Assembly (NCBI GenBank): GCA_023807065.1
Contig: JAJJLU010003814.1
Coordinates: 1-29,826 of the forward strand
DNA: 29,826 nt
Direction of reading: 5' to 3'
Source: Isotricha intestinalis
Taxonomy: Eukaryota > Ciliophora > Litostomatea > Vestibuliferida > Isotrichidae
A model generated the notes under the pieces. The model saw only the letters and a list, made by a program, of their open reading frames with translations. It searched no databases and was not told the origin of the DNA. Shown in pieces: positions 1 to 9,100 of this stretch (within the stretch, counting starts at the first letter, position 1; each line of letters opens with the position of its first letter). The position numbers and the translations under genes are program-made.

Positions 1-1
1 T

Positions 2-517
2 TCAAAAATTCAAAGATGTTTTACAAGAGATAAATATGATCATGTTGGTATTATTCATAAAAAAAATAATAATATTTTTATTTATGAAGCAACTTCTCTT
101 TATGGTTGTCAAGAAAAATCATGGGATGAATTTATTAATTATTATTTTTATTTATTATTTAAACAAATTTCTTATAGAAAATTAATTATTTGTGATTTTG
201 AAAATAAAAAAAAAATCCAATGTGAAATTGAAGAAAAATTTAATAATTTTTTAAAATTAACTAAAGGGAAACAATATAATATTAAATTTAGAAATATTAT
301 TTGTGGAAGTTCTAATAAAGATAAAAAGAAATGGACATATAAAAAAGGTTTTATTTGTTCTTCTTTAGTTTTTTGTGCATATTTACATTTAGGTATTTGT
401 GATTTTTATAAAAATGTTGATGAAATATTACCAGGAGATTTTTCTCATCATAAATGTTTACCTTTAAAAAAACCTTTTGAATTATCTCCTGAGATTATTA
501 TTGATTTTACTAACTAA
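2..517 (+). CDS. Permuted papain-fold cysteine hydrolase (YiiX/NlpC-P60-like), 3' end only
   Basis: The reading frame is open from base 2 to a TAA at 515-517, giving 171 residues without the N-terminus. A DHVGI motif (His14 of the fragment) near the start is followed by EATSLYG, and about 100 residues later by GFICSSLVFCAYLHLG (Cys119) and then EILPGDFS. This order, His first and Cys later inside an F-C-S-x-L-V helix followed by PGDF, is that of circularly permuted papain-fold enzymes (YiiX, LRAT and orthopoxvirus G6-like group), in which the usual Cys-His order is reversed. Members act as amidases, peptidases or acyltransferases; the substrate here cannot be told. A canonical Pumilio-type motif follows the stop codon directly. 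The family call is fairly secure from motif order; the specific activity is unknown. Confidence 0.6.
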   Translation, partial: SKIQRCFTRDKYDHVGIIHKKNNNIFIYEATSLYGCQEKSWDEFINYYFYLLFKQISYRKLIICDFENKKKIQCEIEEKFNNFLKLTKGKQYNIKFRNIICGSSNKDKKKWTYKKGFICSSLVFCAYLHLGICDFYKNVDEILPGDFSHHKCLPLKKPFELSPEIIIDFTN

Positions 518-525
518 TGTATATA
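518..525 (+). promoter_or_regulatory. Candidate PUF-binding element in a 3' UTR
   Basis: TGTATATA, the classical Pumilio/PUF recognition octamer, begins at the base after the stop codon of the upstream hydrolase, in the sense orientation, so it would be the start of the 3' UTR. The Pumilio protein at 23634-25232 is predicted to bind UGUANAUA, which fits. In DNA this rich in A and T such an octamer can arise by chance, so the site is only a candidate. Confidence 0.3.
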
Positions 526-715
526 TTATTTTTGAAAAAGATTAAGAATACACACAAACTAATATTTTTATTTTCAAAAAAAAATAGAAAACACATTTCA
601 AATAAATAAATTCTCAAGATCACGTATACATAATCACTTAATTACAAAAGCTTTTTTGTAATTGTGAGAATGGAAAAAAAAAATTATATAATTTAATATT
701 AAAAAATGAATAAAT

Positions 716-2771
716 TTACTTAATAGTTTTATGTGGTGGAATACATAATTCTCTATTAACATCTGAATTCATATATTGAGTAAGTAATTTTTGTAATTCA
801 GAATGTTTTTCATTTAAATCTTTAACACTTTCAACTAATTCTTTTCTTTCAAAAAGTAAATCATGATAAGCAGTTAAAGCAGTATCAAGTGCTTTCCAAA
901 CATTATAAGTTTTATCACTAATTGTATTTCCTAATTTTTCCCAATAAGTTTCAGATAAATATTTCATTCTTTCTTTTTTTGCTTCTTCATTGTCTTCTAA
1001 TGAAAAATCACCTCCACTTGAACCTGAAGTTGCATTATTTAACACTATATTTTATTATATAAAAATATAAATAAAATTTTTTTTTTACTTTTTTCTTGTG
1101 CTTTTCTTTTCTTTTCATTGTAAAATTCTTTCAATATTTCTAATACTTCATTGGGATCTATTTTTATTTCATCATTTTCATTCGAATTTTTCTCTTTTTC
1201 TTCTCCTTCTGAATCATCTTCTTCTTCATTTTCATTTTTTTTATCTTCTTGTTTATCATTTAAATTATGTTTATAAAATAATTCTAATAATTGATTTAAT
1301 TCATGTTCACTTTTTATATTTAATGCTCTACATATTGATTCTACATATTCAGGAACTTTTTCTTCATAACTCATATTTTTACATTTTTCTATTGTATCTG
1401 TTTCAATTAAAAATTCTGCTTCTTCTATTATATATATAAATACTTGTTTTACTCTTGGAATGGAAATTTTATCTAAAATATTATTTTTAAAGTTATTTCT
1501 TTTTTTTTCCACTTCATTCATTTGTTTATTTTGGTTTTCTTCAGTTTCTTCTAACTCTTGATCTCTTTGTAATTCATCTAATGAAAATCTTTCATTATTA
1601 TTATTTTCATTTGGTATATTTTCCATTCCTAATTGTTGTGTTTTTATTGTTCTATCTGCTAAAATAACTTTTAAAGCTAATTCTTTTGCTTCTTTACTTT
1701 TCATTTCATAAATTTCTTTAAAAACTAATTCATCATGTTTTTCAAAATGTTGAAATTTTTCCTTTAATGCATCATAACTTTCTGTCATTTTAAATAATTC
1801 TATTCTTAATTGAGAATTTTTTAATCTTTTCTGTAAATCATTTTTTCTATATATATCATTACATACATTTATTTTATCCACTAATTTCCCATTCCATGCA
1901 TTAAATTGATCTTTTTTTTCTTCTGCTTCTTTTATTTTTTCATCTCTTATTTTTATTCTATATTCTAATTTCTCATATAATATTTTTATTTCATATAAAA
2001 ATTCTTCTACTTTTTCTTTTATATAATTTAAATGAGTTTCCATTAATATTACTTTATTAATGAAATCATTTTCTTTTTTTTTTGCTTCTTTTTCAGCATT
2101 TTCTTCTAATGTATCTTGTAAATTTGTTAATTCTCTTTCTTTTTCTGTTCCAACTCTATCTAATTTATCTATTAAGTTTTTTATATATGTAATATATTGT
2201 TCATTTATAATATCTTTTCTATCTTCTATAAATTGCTCTTCTATTTTATTTAAATGTTCTAACATTTTATCTCTTATTGTTATAAATTGTTCACTCATTA
2301 ATTCTATCATTTTTTCTATATCTCTGTGAAATTGTTTTAAACTATCAACATATGTTTGATCTCTGAAGTCTAATTCTTTTCTAAATTCAATAATTAAATT
2401 TTTTTTTCTTTGCATTATTTCATCACATTCTAATTTAAATTTATCAAATTCTTCTTGTAATTTATCTGCTTGTTCTATCTCCATTAATTCTTTTGCTTTT
2501 TCTTCTGCTTTTCTTAAATCTTCTGGTAAATTTTCATCAAATTCTTCTAAATGTTTTAATCTTTTTAAATGAGATTCTTCATTTCTCATATTTCTTTGAT
2601 TCTCTACTGCTTGAGTGTTTTTATATATTTCTGATATTTGATCAAATCCATTTCTTCTTATATTTTCAATTTCATCTATTTTTTATTATTTAATTTTTTC
2701 TTACTATATGAACGCTCTATTTGAGTTTTACCATAATTTTTACATTCAATGGAATATGTTTTTTTCTCCAT
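716..2771 (-). CDS. DRC1: Dynein regulatory complex protein 1 (three exons)
   Basis: DRC1 (CCDC164) is a core coiled-coil subunit of the nexin-dynein regulatory complex that links and controls inner-arm dyneins in motile cilia. I join exons 2771-2705, 2675-1089 and 1044-716, giving 1983 nt and 660 residues ending in TAA; human DRC1 is about 740. Exon 1 begins MEKKTYSIECKNYGK; both introns are phase 1. The middle is almost continuous Glu/Lys-rich coiled coil with an acidic patch (EEEDDSEGEEKEK). The last 75 residues are the diagnostic part: YWEKLGNTISDKTYNVWKAL, then LLFERKELVES, then QKLLTQYMNSDVNRELCIPP. This matches the conserved DRC1 C-terminus (W/L...D.K...W.AL, LL.QYMNS.VN.EL..PP). The exon joins come from frame and GT...TAG boundaries, without transcript evidence. 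The first exon is less certain than the rest. Confidence 0.88.
1045..1088 (-). other. Intron 2 of DRC1 (44 nt)
   Basis: On the minus strand the first exon block ends ...CAAGAAAAAA, followed by GTAAAA and a run of A/T ending in AATATAG. Removing exactly 1088-1045 joins AAA A|TG TTA AAT and puts the conserved DRC1 C-terminus in frame with the long coiled coil. Without removal the frame runs into a stop within about 11 codons, and the C-terminal part has no ATG start. Confidence 0.85.
2676..2704 (-). other. Intron 1 of DRC1 (29 nt)
   Basis: GTAAGAAAAA...AAAAATAG on the minus strand. Removal joins TCA TAT A|AT GAA ATT GAA, so that a short ATG-started exon (MEKKTYSIECKNYGK...) runs into EIENIRRNGFDQISEIYKN and on into the main exon. 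Both the donor (GTAAG) and the acceptor (TAG) agree with the other two introns in the window. Confidence 0.7.
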
Positions 2772-2947
2772 TTTTTTATGTTTTTATTTTTTTTTTTTGT
2801 AACTTATATTTATATAAATTAAATGAATAACAATTTTAAATAAATATTCATTTTTTAAATATATTCATATCTCTATATAAAAATCAACATTTTTATACAC
2901 CAATTTAAAATAAAATTTAGATTTAAAAACAATAATCCTAAAAAAAT

Positions 2948-4525
2948 TTAATTGAACTTCCTAGAAAAATCACTGATAAAATATTTGGAAGAAACAGGTC
3001 CTCTATCAATAATAGAATTCATTTCATTAGACTCTACTTTTCCAGATTTAAAAGAAGCCATTCCTTCAAATTCAGGTATTTCATCAATAATAGGTTCTCC
3101 AAGTGATTCATCTAAAAAATAAGTAATACCTGCAGTAATGATTCCAGCAAGAGAAAATAAATAATTAATATAATTTCCAACAAGAGATGAAATTGGTGCA
3201 ACAATACAAGCACCAAGCCTACTTAATAAAAATAAAGATGAACAAACCATTCCTCTTATTGGAGTTGGAATAACTTCAGGTGAATAAATATATATTACAT
3301 TGAAAATTGCAGCAAAACCAAATGTTGTTAAAAAAATTAAGAAACTTTTGATTACAATTGAAAAATCAAAAAATGTAAATAAGAAAAAACCTATTGCTCC
3401 TAAATAACTTCCATATCTCATTATTAATATTCTTCCAAATATATTTGATAACCAACCTGATGACATTTCACTTATCATTTCTGCTGCAAATGCCATTATG
3501 GAATCTACATATATATTTCCTCCTAAATGCTCTAAATTTAATATTATTCCATAGAAATAAAAAGCTGTAATAAACCATATTATTGATAAGAGAAATATTT
3601 TCTTTTGTTGAGATTTTAATTGTAATATTTCTATTATTGATAAATTTATTTGAGAATTTCCTTTACTTGTTTTTTTCGTGTTTTTCTGAAGAAATTGTTC
3701 CATTTTTGGTTTATAATCATTCCATTCTTTTTCAGTATTATTAATTTTAGCTATTTGATCTAAAGTACTAATAATTTCTTCTGTTTTACCTTGTGAATTT
3801 AGCCATCTTACACTTTCAACCATATAAATAAGAGACCAATAAGATAAAAGACAAAAAGGAATTGAAGCCACAAAAAATAGAATTCTCCAATTTTTAAAAA
3901 AATAAAAAAAGATAGAAATTAAAATTCCAGTTACAGGATACATTGAATTGACTAATCCCATTATAATTCCTGAAATATCTCTTGCAACATATTCAGAAAC
4001 CATAATTGAAGACATTCCATAAACAAAAGAAGTAAATCCAGAAATAAATATAATTAATAATAATTGAGTTGGATTAAATGAAAATAAACATAATATATTT
4101 GATATACATGATAAACATAATAAAAATTGAAATATTCTTTTTCTACCAAATTTATCTGGTAAAGAAGATAATGTTATACAACCTAAAATTGAGCCAAAAA
4201 AAAATACTGAACCTATTAATGGTATATAACTTTCTCTATCACAAATTAAATCAAATGAATATGTTAAATTTATTATACTTTTTGAAGGGTCTTTTTTATA
4301 TGTTATTGTACTTGGATTTGAACAAAATAATTGTTTATTATATTCACACTCATGATAAATTGAATTTAAATCATCATTTATTTTACATAAAAAATTTGGT
4401 TTTTTTGTTAAAAATGCAAAAGCAATTGATTGAATTAATGATAAACTTGCACTTCCTATTATACACCATATTATTTTTGTTTGAAGAGGACCTTTGTCTC
4501 CTACTATTATTAGTGCATCTTCCAT
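2948..4525 (-). CDS. SLC22-like major facilitator superfamily transporter
   Basis: A 525-residue, twelve-helix MFS carrier of the plasma membrane or an internal membrane, probably moving an organic ion or small solute. After TM1 (about 17-39) there is a 55-residue outside loop with Cys47, Cys60, Cys68 and Cys95, as in the SLC22 organic cation/anion carriers. TM2 is followed by MFS motif A, DKFGRKR (124-130). Behind TM6 come ESVRWLNSQGK (237-246) and a Leu/Ile-rich helix ending IAKIN, the SLC22 'E-S-x-R-W-L...G+' signature. The second half carries PEVIPTPIRGM after TM10, the second SLC22/sugar-porter marker. The start ATG at 4525 is followed directly by a well-formed N-terminus and no introns are needed. 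The substrate is not predictable. It lies 75 bp from the next gene upstream, with the same orientation as its neighbours. Confidence 0.82.
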   Translation of the reverse strand: MEDALIIVGDKGPLQTKIIWCIIGSASLSLIQSIAFAFLTKKPNFLCKINDDLNSIYHECEYNKQLFCSNPSTITYKKDPSKSIINLTYSFDLICDRESYIPLIGSVFFFGSILGCITLSSLPDKFGRKRIFQFLLCLSCISNILCLFSFNPTQLLLIIFISGFTSFVYGMSSIMVSEYVARDISGIIMGLVNSMYPVTGILISIFFYFFKNWRILFFVASIPFCLLSYWSLIYMVESVRWLNSQGKTEEIISTLDQIAKINNTEKEWNDYKPKMEQFLQKNTKKTSKGNSQINLSIIEILQLKSQQKKIFLLSIIWFITAFYFYGIILNLEHLGGNIYVDSIMAFAAEMISEMSSGWLSNIFGRILIMRYGSYLGAIGFFLFTFFDFSIVIKSFLIFLTTFGFAAIFNVIYIYSPEVIPTPIRGMVCSSLFLLSRLGACIVAPISSLVGNYINYLFSLAGIITAGITYFLDESLGEPIIDEIPEFEGMASFKSGKVESNEMNSIIDRGPVSSKYFISDFSRKFN

Positions 4526-4600
4526 TATTTTGATAATTTTTTTTTAGATTTATTTAATTTATATGGAATTTTTATTTATTAGGAATTATTTATTTTTTTT

Positions 4601-6061
4601 TTAAAATCTGTGATTTGGATTATATTCTTTTGTTGCCCATTCTGGTATTGAAGTTTTAAATTCATAATTTTCAAATTTATATGTCCATGCATGTAACCAT
4701 ATTTTATAACAAAATATTTCTGATACAGATAAAGAATTATTATTTATTGAATTTATATTATTATTTCCTTCTTTTTTATCCTCTTGTTTATTTTCTAATT
4801 TATCATTTATTGAATTTATATCATTATTTCCTTCTTTTTTATCCTCTTGTTTATTTTCTAATTTATCATTTATTGAATTTATATTATTATTTTCTTCTTT
4901 TTCTTTCTCATCTTTATTTTCTAATTTATTATCTTTTTTGTTATCTGTTTTATTATCTTTAATATTTTCTAATTTGGTTTCTTCTTTTTTATCATCTTCA
5001 TTATTTTCTTTTTTTTTAAATAAATATTCTTCCAGATTAGGATTATCTAATTCTTTGATTCCATTAAAAACAACACCTCCATAACAAGGATCATTAGCAA
5101 TGGGAAAACCTAAATATTTTAAATGAATTCTAATTTGATGAGTTCTTCCAGTTTTTGGTTTACAAATAACAACAGAACAATTACTATTTTCATCATAGAA
5201 TAATTTTTCAAATTTAGTTTCTGAATATTTAGGTTCATTTAATTCTTCTTTATTATTATTTTCCTCTTCATTTTCATTATTCATATTTTTTTTTTTACTT
5301 CCGTCTAAATTTATTTCCTTTTTTTTCTTTTCATTTTCCTCTTTAATTTTTTCTGCTTCTTCATCAGAAATATCAGTATAAATTCCTTTTCCTTTATCTA
5401 AAAAAATAATGTATCTCTTAACAGTAATTATATCAGAATTAAAATTTCCTTTCACTCTTGCAAAATAAATTTTTTGAATTAAATCAGAATGTAATTTTTC
5501 TCTGAATCTTTCAGCAGAATTTTTATTTTTTGCAAATAAAACAACACCAGAAGTATGTTTATCTAATCTATGTAAAACTTTAATATTATCATATCCATAT
5601 TCATCAAGTAATATTCTTTGAAGTGTATTAAATTGATATCCTCCACAAACATGAACAGGCCAAGATGAAGGTTTATTAACTGCTAAAAAATTATTATCAT
5701 CATATATTATTTCTAATTTTTTATCTATTATTGGATTTTCCTTTCTTATTGTCAAATGAGTTAAAAAATCATTTCTTTTTAATTTATATTCTGGAAATAC
5801 TATATTATTATTTATTAAAATTTTTCCTGTGTTTATTGCTTTTATAAAATATTCTTTTGAGTATGATGTAAATTCTGAGCATAATACTGATATTAAAGTT
5901 TTTCCTACCCAACGGCCTTTTATATATAATTGATATTTGAATTCATATGGTTCTATTAAACGAAGATTATCTTTTCTTATTATATGAGGTTTCATGTTGT
6001 AATATTCATTTTTTATTTTTTTCAGTGTTTTTCTCTCTTTTTTTGGTTCTATTTTTTCCAT
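4601..6061 (-). CDS. RluA-family RNA pseudouridine synthase (RPUSD2/RIB2-type)
   Basis: Converts uridine to pseudouridine in RNA; in fungi and animals this subfamily acts on tRNA and mRNA. The 486-residue protein begins with the N-terminal segment typical of the eukaryotic branch (YIKGRWVGKTLISVLCSEF, 46-64) and an S4-like stretch. Then come NFLAVNKPSSWPVH (124-137), HRLDKHTSG (164-172, catalytic Asp167), KIYFARVKG and TGRTHQIRIHL (304-314), and finally IWLHAWTYKFE near the C-terminus. All the catalytic motifs of the family are present. Two Lys/Glu/Asn-rich insertions interrupt the catalytic domain, at about 230-285 and 335-446. The second contains a 21-residue tandem repeat. The gene is head to head with the ABC transporter, with 61 bp between the ATGs. 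Family assignment is firm; the exact RNA target is not known. Confidence 0.9.
   Translation of the reverse strand: MEKIEPKKERKTLKKIKNEYYNMKPHIIRKDNLRLIEPYEFKYQLYIKGRWVGKTLISVLCSEFTSYSKEYFIKAINTGKILINNNIVFPEYKLKRNDFLTHLTIRKENPIIDKKLEIIYDDNNFLAVNKPSSWPVHVCGGYQFNTLQRILLDEYGYDNIKVLHRLDKHTSGVVLFAKNKNSAERFREKLHSDLIQKIYFARVKGNFNSDIITVKRYIIFLDKGKGIYTDISDEEAEKIKEENEKKKKEINLDGSKKKNMNNENEEENNNKEELNEPKYSETKFEKLFYDENSNCSVVICKPKTGRTHQIRIHLKYLGFPIANDPCYGGVVFNGIKELDNPNLEEYLFKKKENNEDDKKEETKLENIKDNKTDNKKDNKLENKDEKEKEENNNINSINDKLENKQEDKKEGNNDINSINDKLENKQEDKKEGNNNINSINNNSLSVSEIFCYKIWLHAWTYKFENYEFKTSIPEWATKEYNPNHRF
4743..4897 (-). repeat. 63-nt tandem repeat (2.5 copies) in the pseudouridine synthase gene
   Basis: Units at 4743-4805 and 4806-4868 are near-identical and a partial third runs 4869-4897. 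On the coding strand they give a 21-residue unit beginning INSINDKLENKQEDKKEGNN. The period is a multiple of three, so copy-number change would keep the frame. The repeat lies in the second insertion of the catalytic domain, between the YGG and WLHAW segments, where the core fold should tolerate a loop. Confidence 0.9.
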
Positions 6062-6122
6062 TTTTTAAATTTTTAATAAGAGTAATTAATTATTTTTTAT
6101 TTTAGGGGAAATAATTATAGAA
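6062..6122. promoter_or_regulatory. 61-bp divergent intergenic region (bidirectional promoter)
   Basis: Only 61 bp separate the start codons of the minus-strand pseudouridine synthase and the plus-strand ABC transporter, so both 5' UTRs and promoters must fit here or inside coding sequence. It is A/T with one small G-rich spot (TAGGGGAAA). I see no convincing TATA box. Confidence 0.5.
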
Positions 6123-9100
6123 ATGTTTCCTATATTAAAAATTAGACTTATTTATGTTAGGAGAAATTTATGTAAAAATTTGTTTCAATTATTTTATCCT
6201 ATTTTTTATATTCTTTTAGTGGGTTATTCTATAAATTCTTTGACTTCAAAAATAGCAAAAATTAAAGAAAATGAACCATTAACTTATGGAAGTGATTCAT
6301 TTGATTTATATAATTATGAAGATATTAATAATATAAATGATGAATTTGGTGTAATTTGTGAAAATAAAGAAATTTTAGATAAATTATTAGAATTTACAGG
6401 AAAAATATATTCTGTTTCAAGATTACAAATAAAGGCATTTTCTTCTGAAAAAGAATACAAAAATTATATATATTCATTAGATTATGTAAATGCAACTCCA
6501 TTTGATTTTATTGTAGAAATTAAAGGTAATGAACCTAAAAATTTAAACTTTCATATAAAAAGTAAAACATTGAAAATTAGATCAATATACTCTTCTTCTA
6601 ATCTATTAACATTTAAAAGAGATTATATGAATTTAGAAATAAGTGATGTTCAAAAATGGTATAATTATGATATATTATTATATAATTTTATGTTATATTT
6701 AAATAAAATTGAAGAACAAAAAAATAATATAACAATAAATTTCAAACCTATTAAAACTCCTCCTTTATTTAATCCATTAGGCGAAGAAAGTGTTATGTTA
6801 GTCCCAATGTTAATTTCTATTTCTTATTCTTCTACTTTATTTACCTTTTTTTTATGGATGGTAAAAGAAAAAGAAAGAAAATTAAAAGATTTACTTGCAA
6901 GACAAGGAATAAATCCAATCAGATATTTTTTATCATGGATATTAACATTTATAACATTAACAATAATACCAATGACATTATGTGCATATATTATTAAAAA
7001 ATTTTTTTTTCATAATATAAGTTTTTACTGGATTTTTTTTTCCTTATTTTTATTTACAATAAATATTTTTAGTATGTCTTTTCTTCTTCAATCTTTTGTT
7101 AAAACAATTGAAGGAGGACAAACATTACTTAAAGTAGTTTATTTAAGTGTTTCAATATTATCTGGAGTCATTGCTTCACCACAAATAAATTTATTTTTAA
7201 AATATATTTTATTTATTTTTCCTCAAATTACTGAAGTTGAAAATTTTGAAGCTTTATTGATTTTAGATAACTATAAAAATGGTATTGATTATACTTTATT
7301 TAATACTCCTTACAATAGAATTTCTTTATTTGATACTTTTATTATGTATATTTTATCATTTTTATTTGATATTTTTGTTGGAACTTTCTTTACAATTTAT
7401 CAAAATTCTGGAATGGATTTTATTCCTTTTATTAAACAATTATTTACTTTAAAAACTTTAAGAGATTATGATATATTAAATGAGGAGAAAAACCTTTATT
7501 TAGATATTGAATTAGAAGAAATGAAAACGAAGAAAAATATATATCAAAATCATCAAACAATAGAAAATGAAAATGAAAAGAAAGAAAAAGGTTATTTATC
7601 AATTCAAAATATAACAAAAAGATATGATGATTTAATTGCAGTAGATAATTTCAATGGAAATCTATATTCTAATGAAATATTTTGTTTATTAGGACATAAT
7701 GGAGCAGGTAAAACAACATTAGTGAAATTAATATCTAGAATGGAAAAGCCTAATAAAGGAGATATATTTTTAAATGGACAATCAATATATAAAAACAGGA
7801 AATATTTATTCAAAAATATTGGTTTATGTAATCAAGAAGATATTTTTTTTGATTATTTAACAGTAAGTGAACATTTAAAATTAATGTCTGAATTAAAAGG
7901 AAATAAAATGAATATGACAGAAATAAATAATTTAATAGATAAAATTGAATTAAGTGAAAAAAAAAATTCTTTGTCATCAACTTTATCAGGAGGTCAAAAA
8001 AGAAAATTATGTGTGGCTTTAGCTTTATGTGGTAATAGTAAATTAGTATTATTAGATGAACCAACAAGTGGAATGGATATTATGTCAAAAAGAGTTTTAT
8101 GGGAATTTTTAAGAGTATATAAAAAAGATAAAATTATTATTTTAACTACTCATTCTTTAGATGAAGCCGAAATTTTAGGTGATAGAATTGGAATAATGAA
8201 TGAAGGAAAATTTATTTGTTCTGGAACTTCTAATTTTTTAAAAAGTAAATATCCTTGTGGATTTAATGTTAATTTTATTATCAATGATAAAGTTTTTAAT
8301 AGAGATAAAAGAATGGAATTTTTAAGTAAATTAAAAAATATTGATAATTCTGGTCTTATTAAAATTGCTTCTAAAAATATTTTATCTCTTAATTTTTTAA
8401 ATTCTAATAATCAAGTTAAAGAATTATTTAAAGAAATTGAAAAAATAAAAAATGACTTTGGAATTGAAAATTATACTGTTTCTACTACAACTCTTGAAGA
8501 TGTTTTTTTAAAATTAAATGATAATGAATTGAGTACTTTAATGTTTAATCAATTAGAAAAAGAAGAAGAATATATTAATTCTAAACATGATACAAGTATT
8601 AAGGTGAATCTAATAAATGAAAAAAGTAATATTAAATTTTCTAAAGAAATTTATTATAATATAACCAGAAATTTAATTCCTTTATGGAGAAATAAATCTA
8701 GTTTTATTATGGAAATTATTTCTGCTTCAATTACTATTTTTATATATATTCTTGGACTAAATTCTTTATTTATGACATCTAAAAATTCTTATCAAAATAT
8801 TAATGAACTTATTAGAATTAATCCTATTAATATTAAAAGTTATCCAAATAAATATTTAGATTTATTAACTAAATCATCTTTTTATAAAAATAATAAGGTA
8901 AAATTAAAAGAAATTGAATATGATTTTTATGATTACATAAATTCAAATAAATTAACGGTGAATGATATTGATAATATATTTTATAGTAACAGTAAATATA
9001 AAAATGAAAGAAGTATTTTAGTAATAAATAAAAATAAAAATAAAAATAATATAGAATTTAATATATTATTCCAATCAGCATCAACAGAATATTTTCAATC

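Noticed and set aside
1098..2693. Plus-strand open frames opposite DRC1
   Set aside because: Phe/Leu/Ile/Ser-only translations produced by reading Lys/Glu/Asn codons backwards; shadows of the real gene.
7604..8067. Two minus-strand frames inside the ABC transporter
   Set aside because: They lie opposite the conserved NBD1 codons and have no recognisable content.
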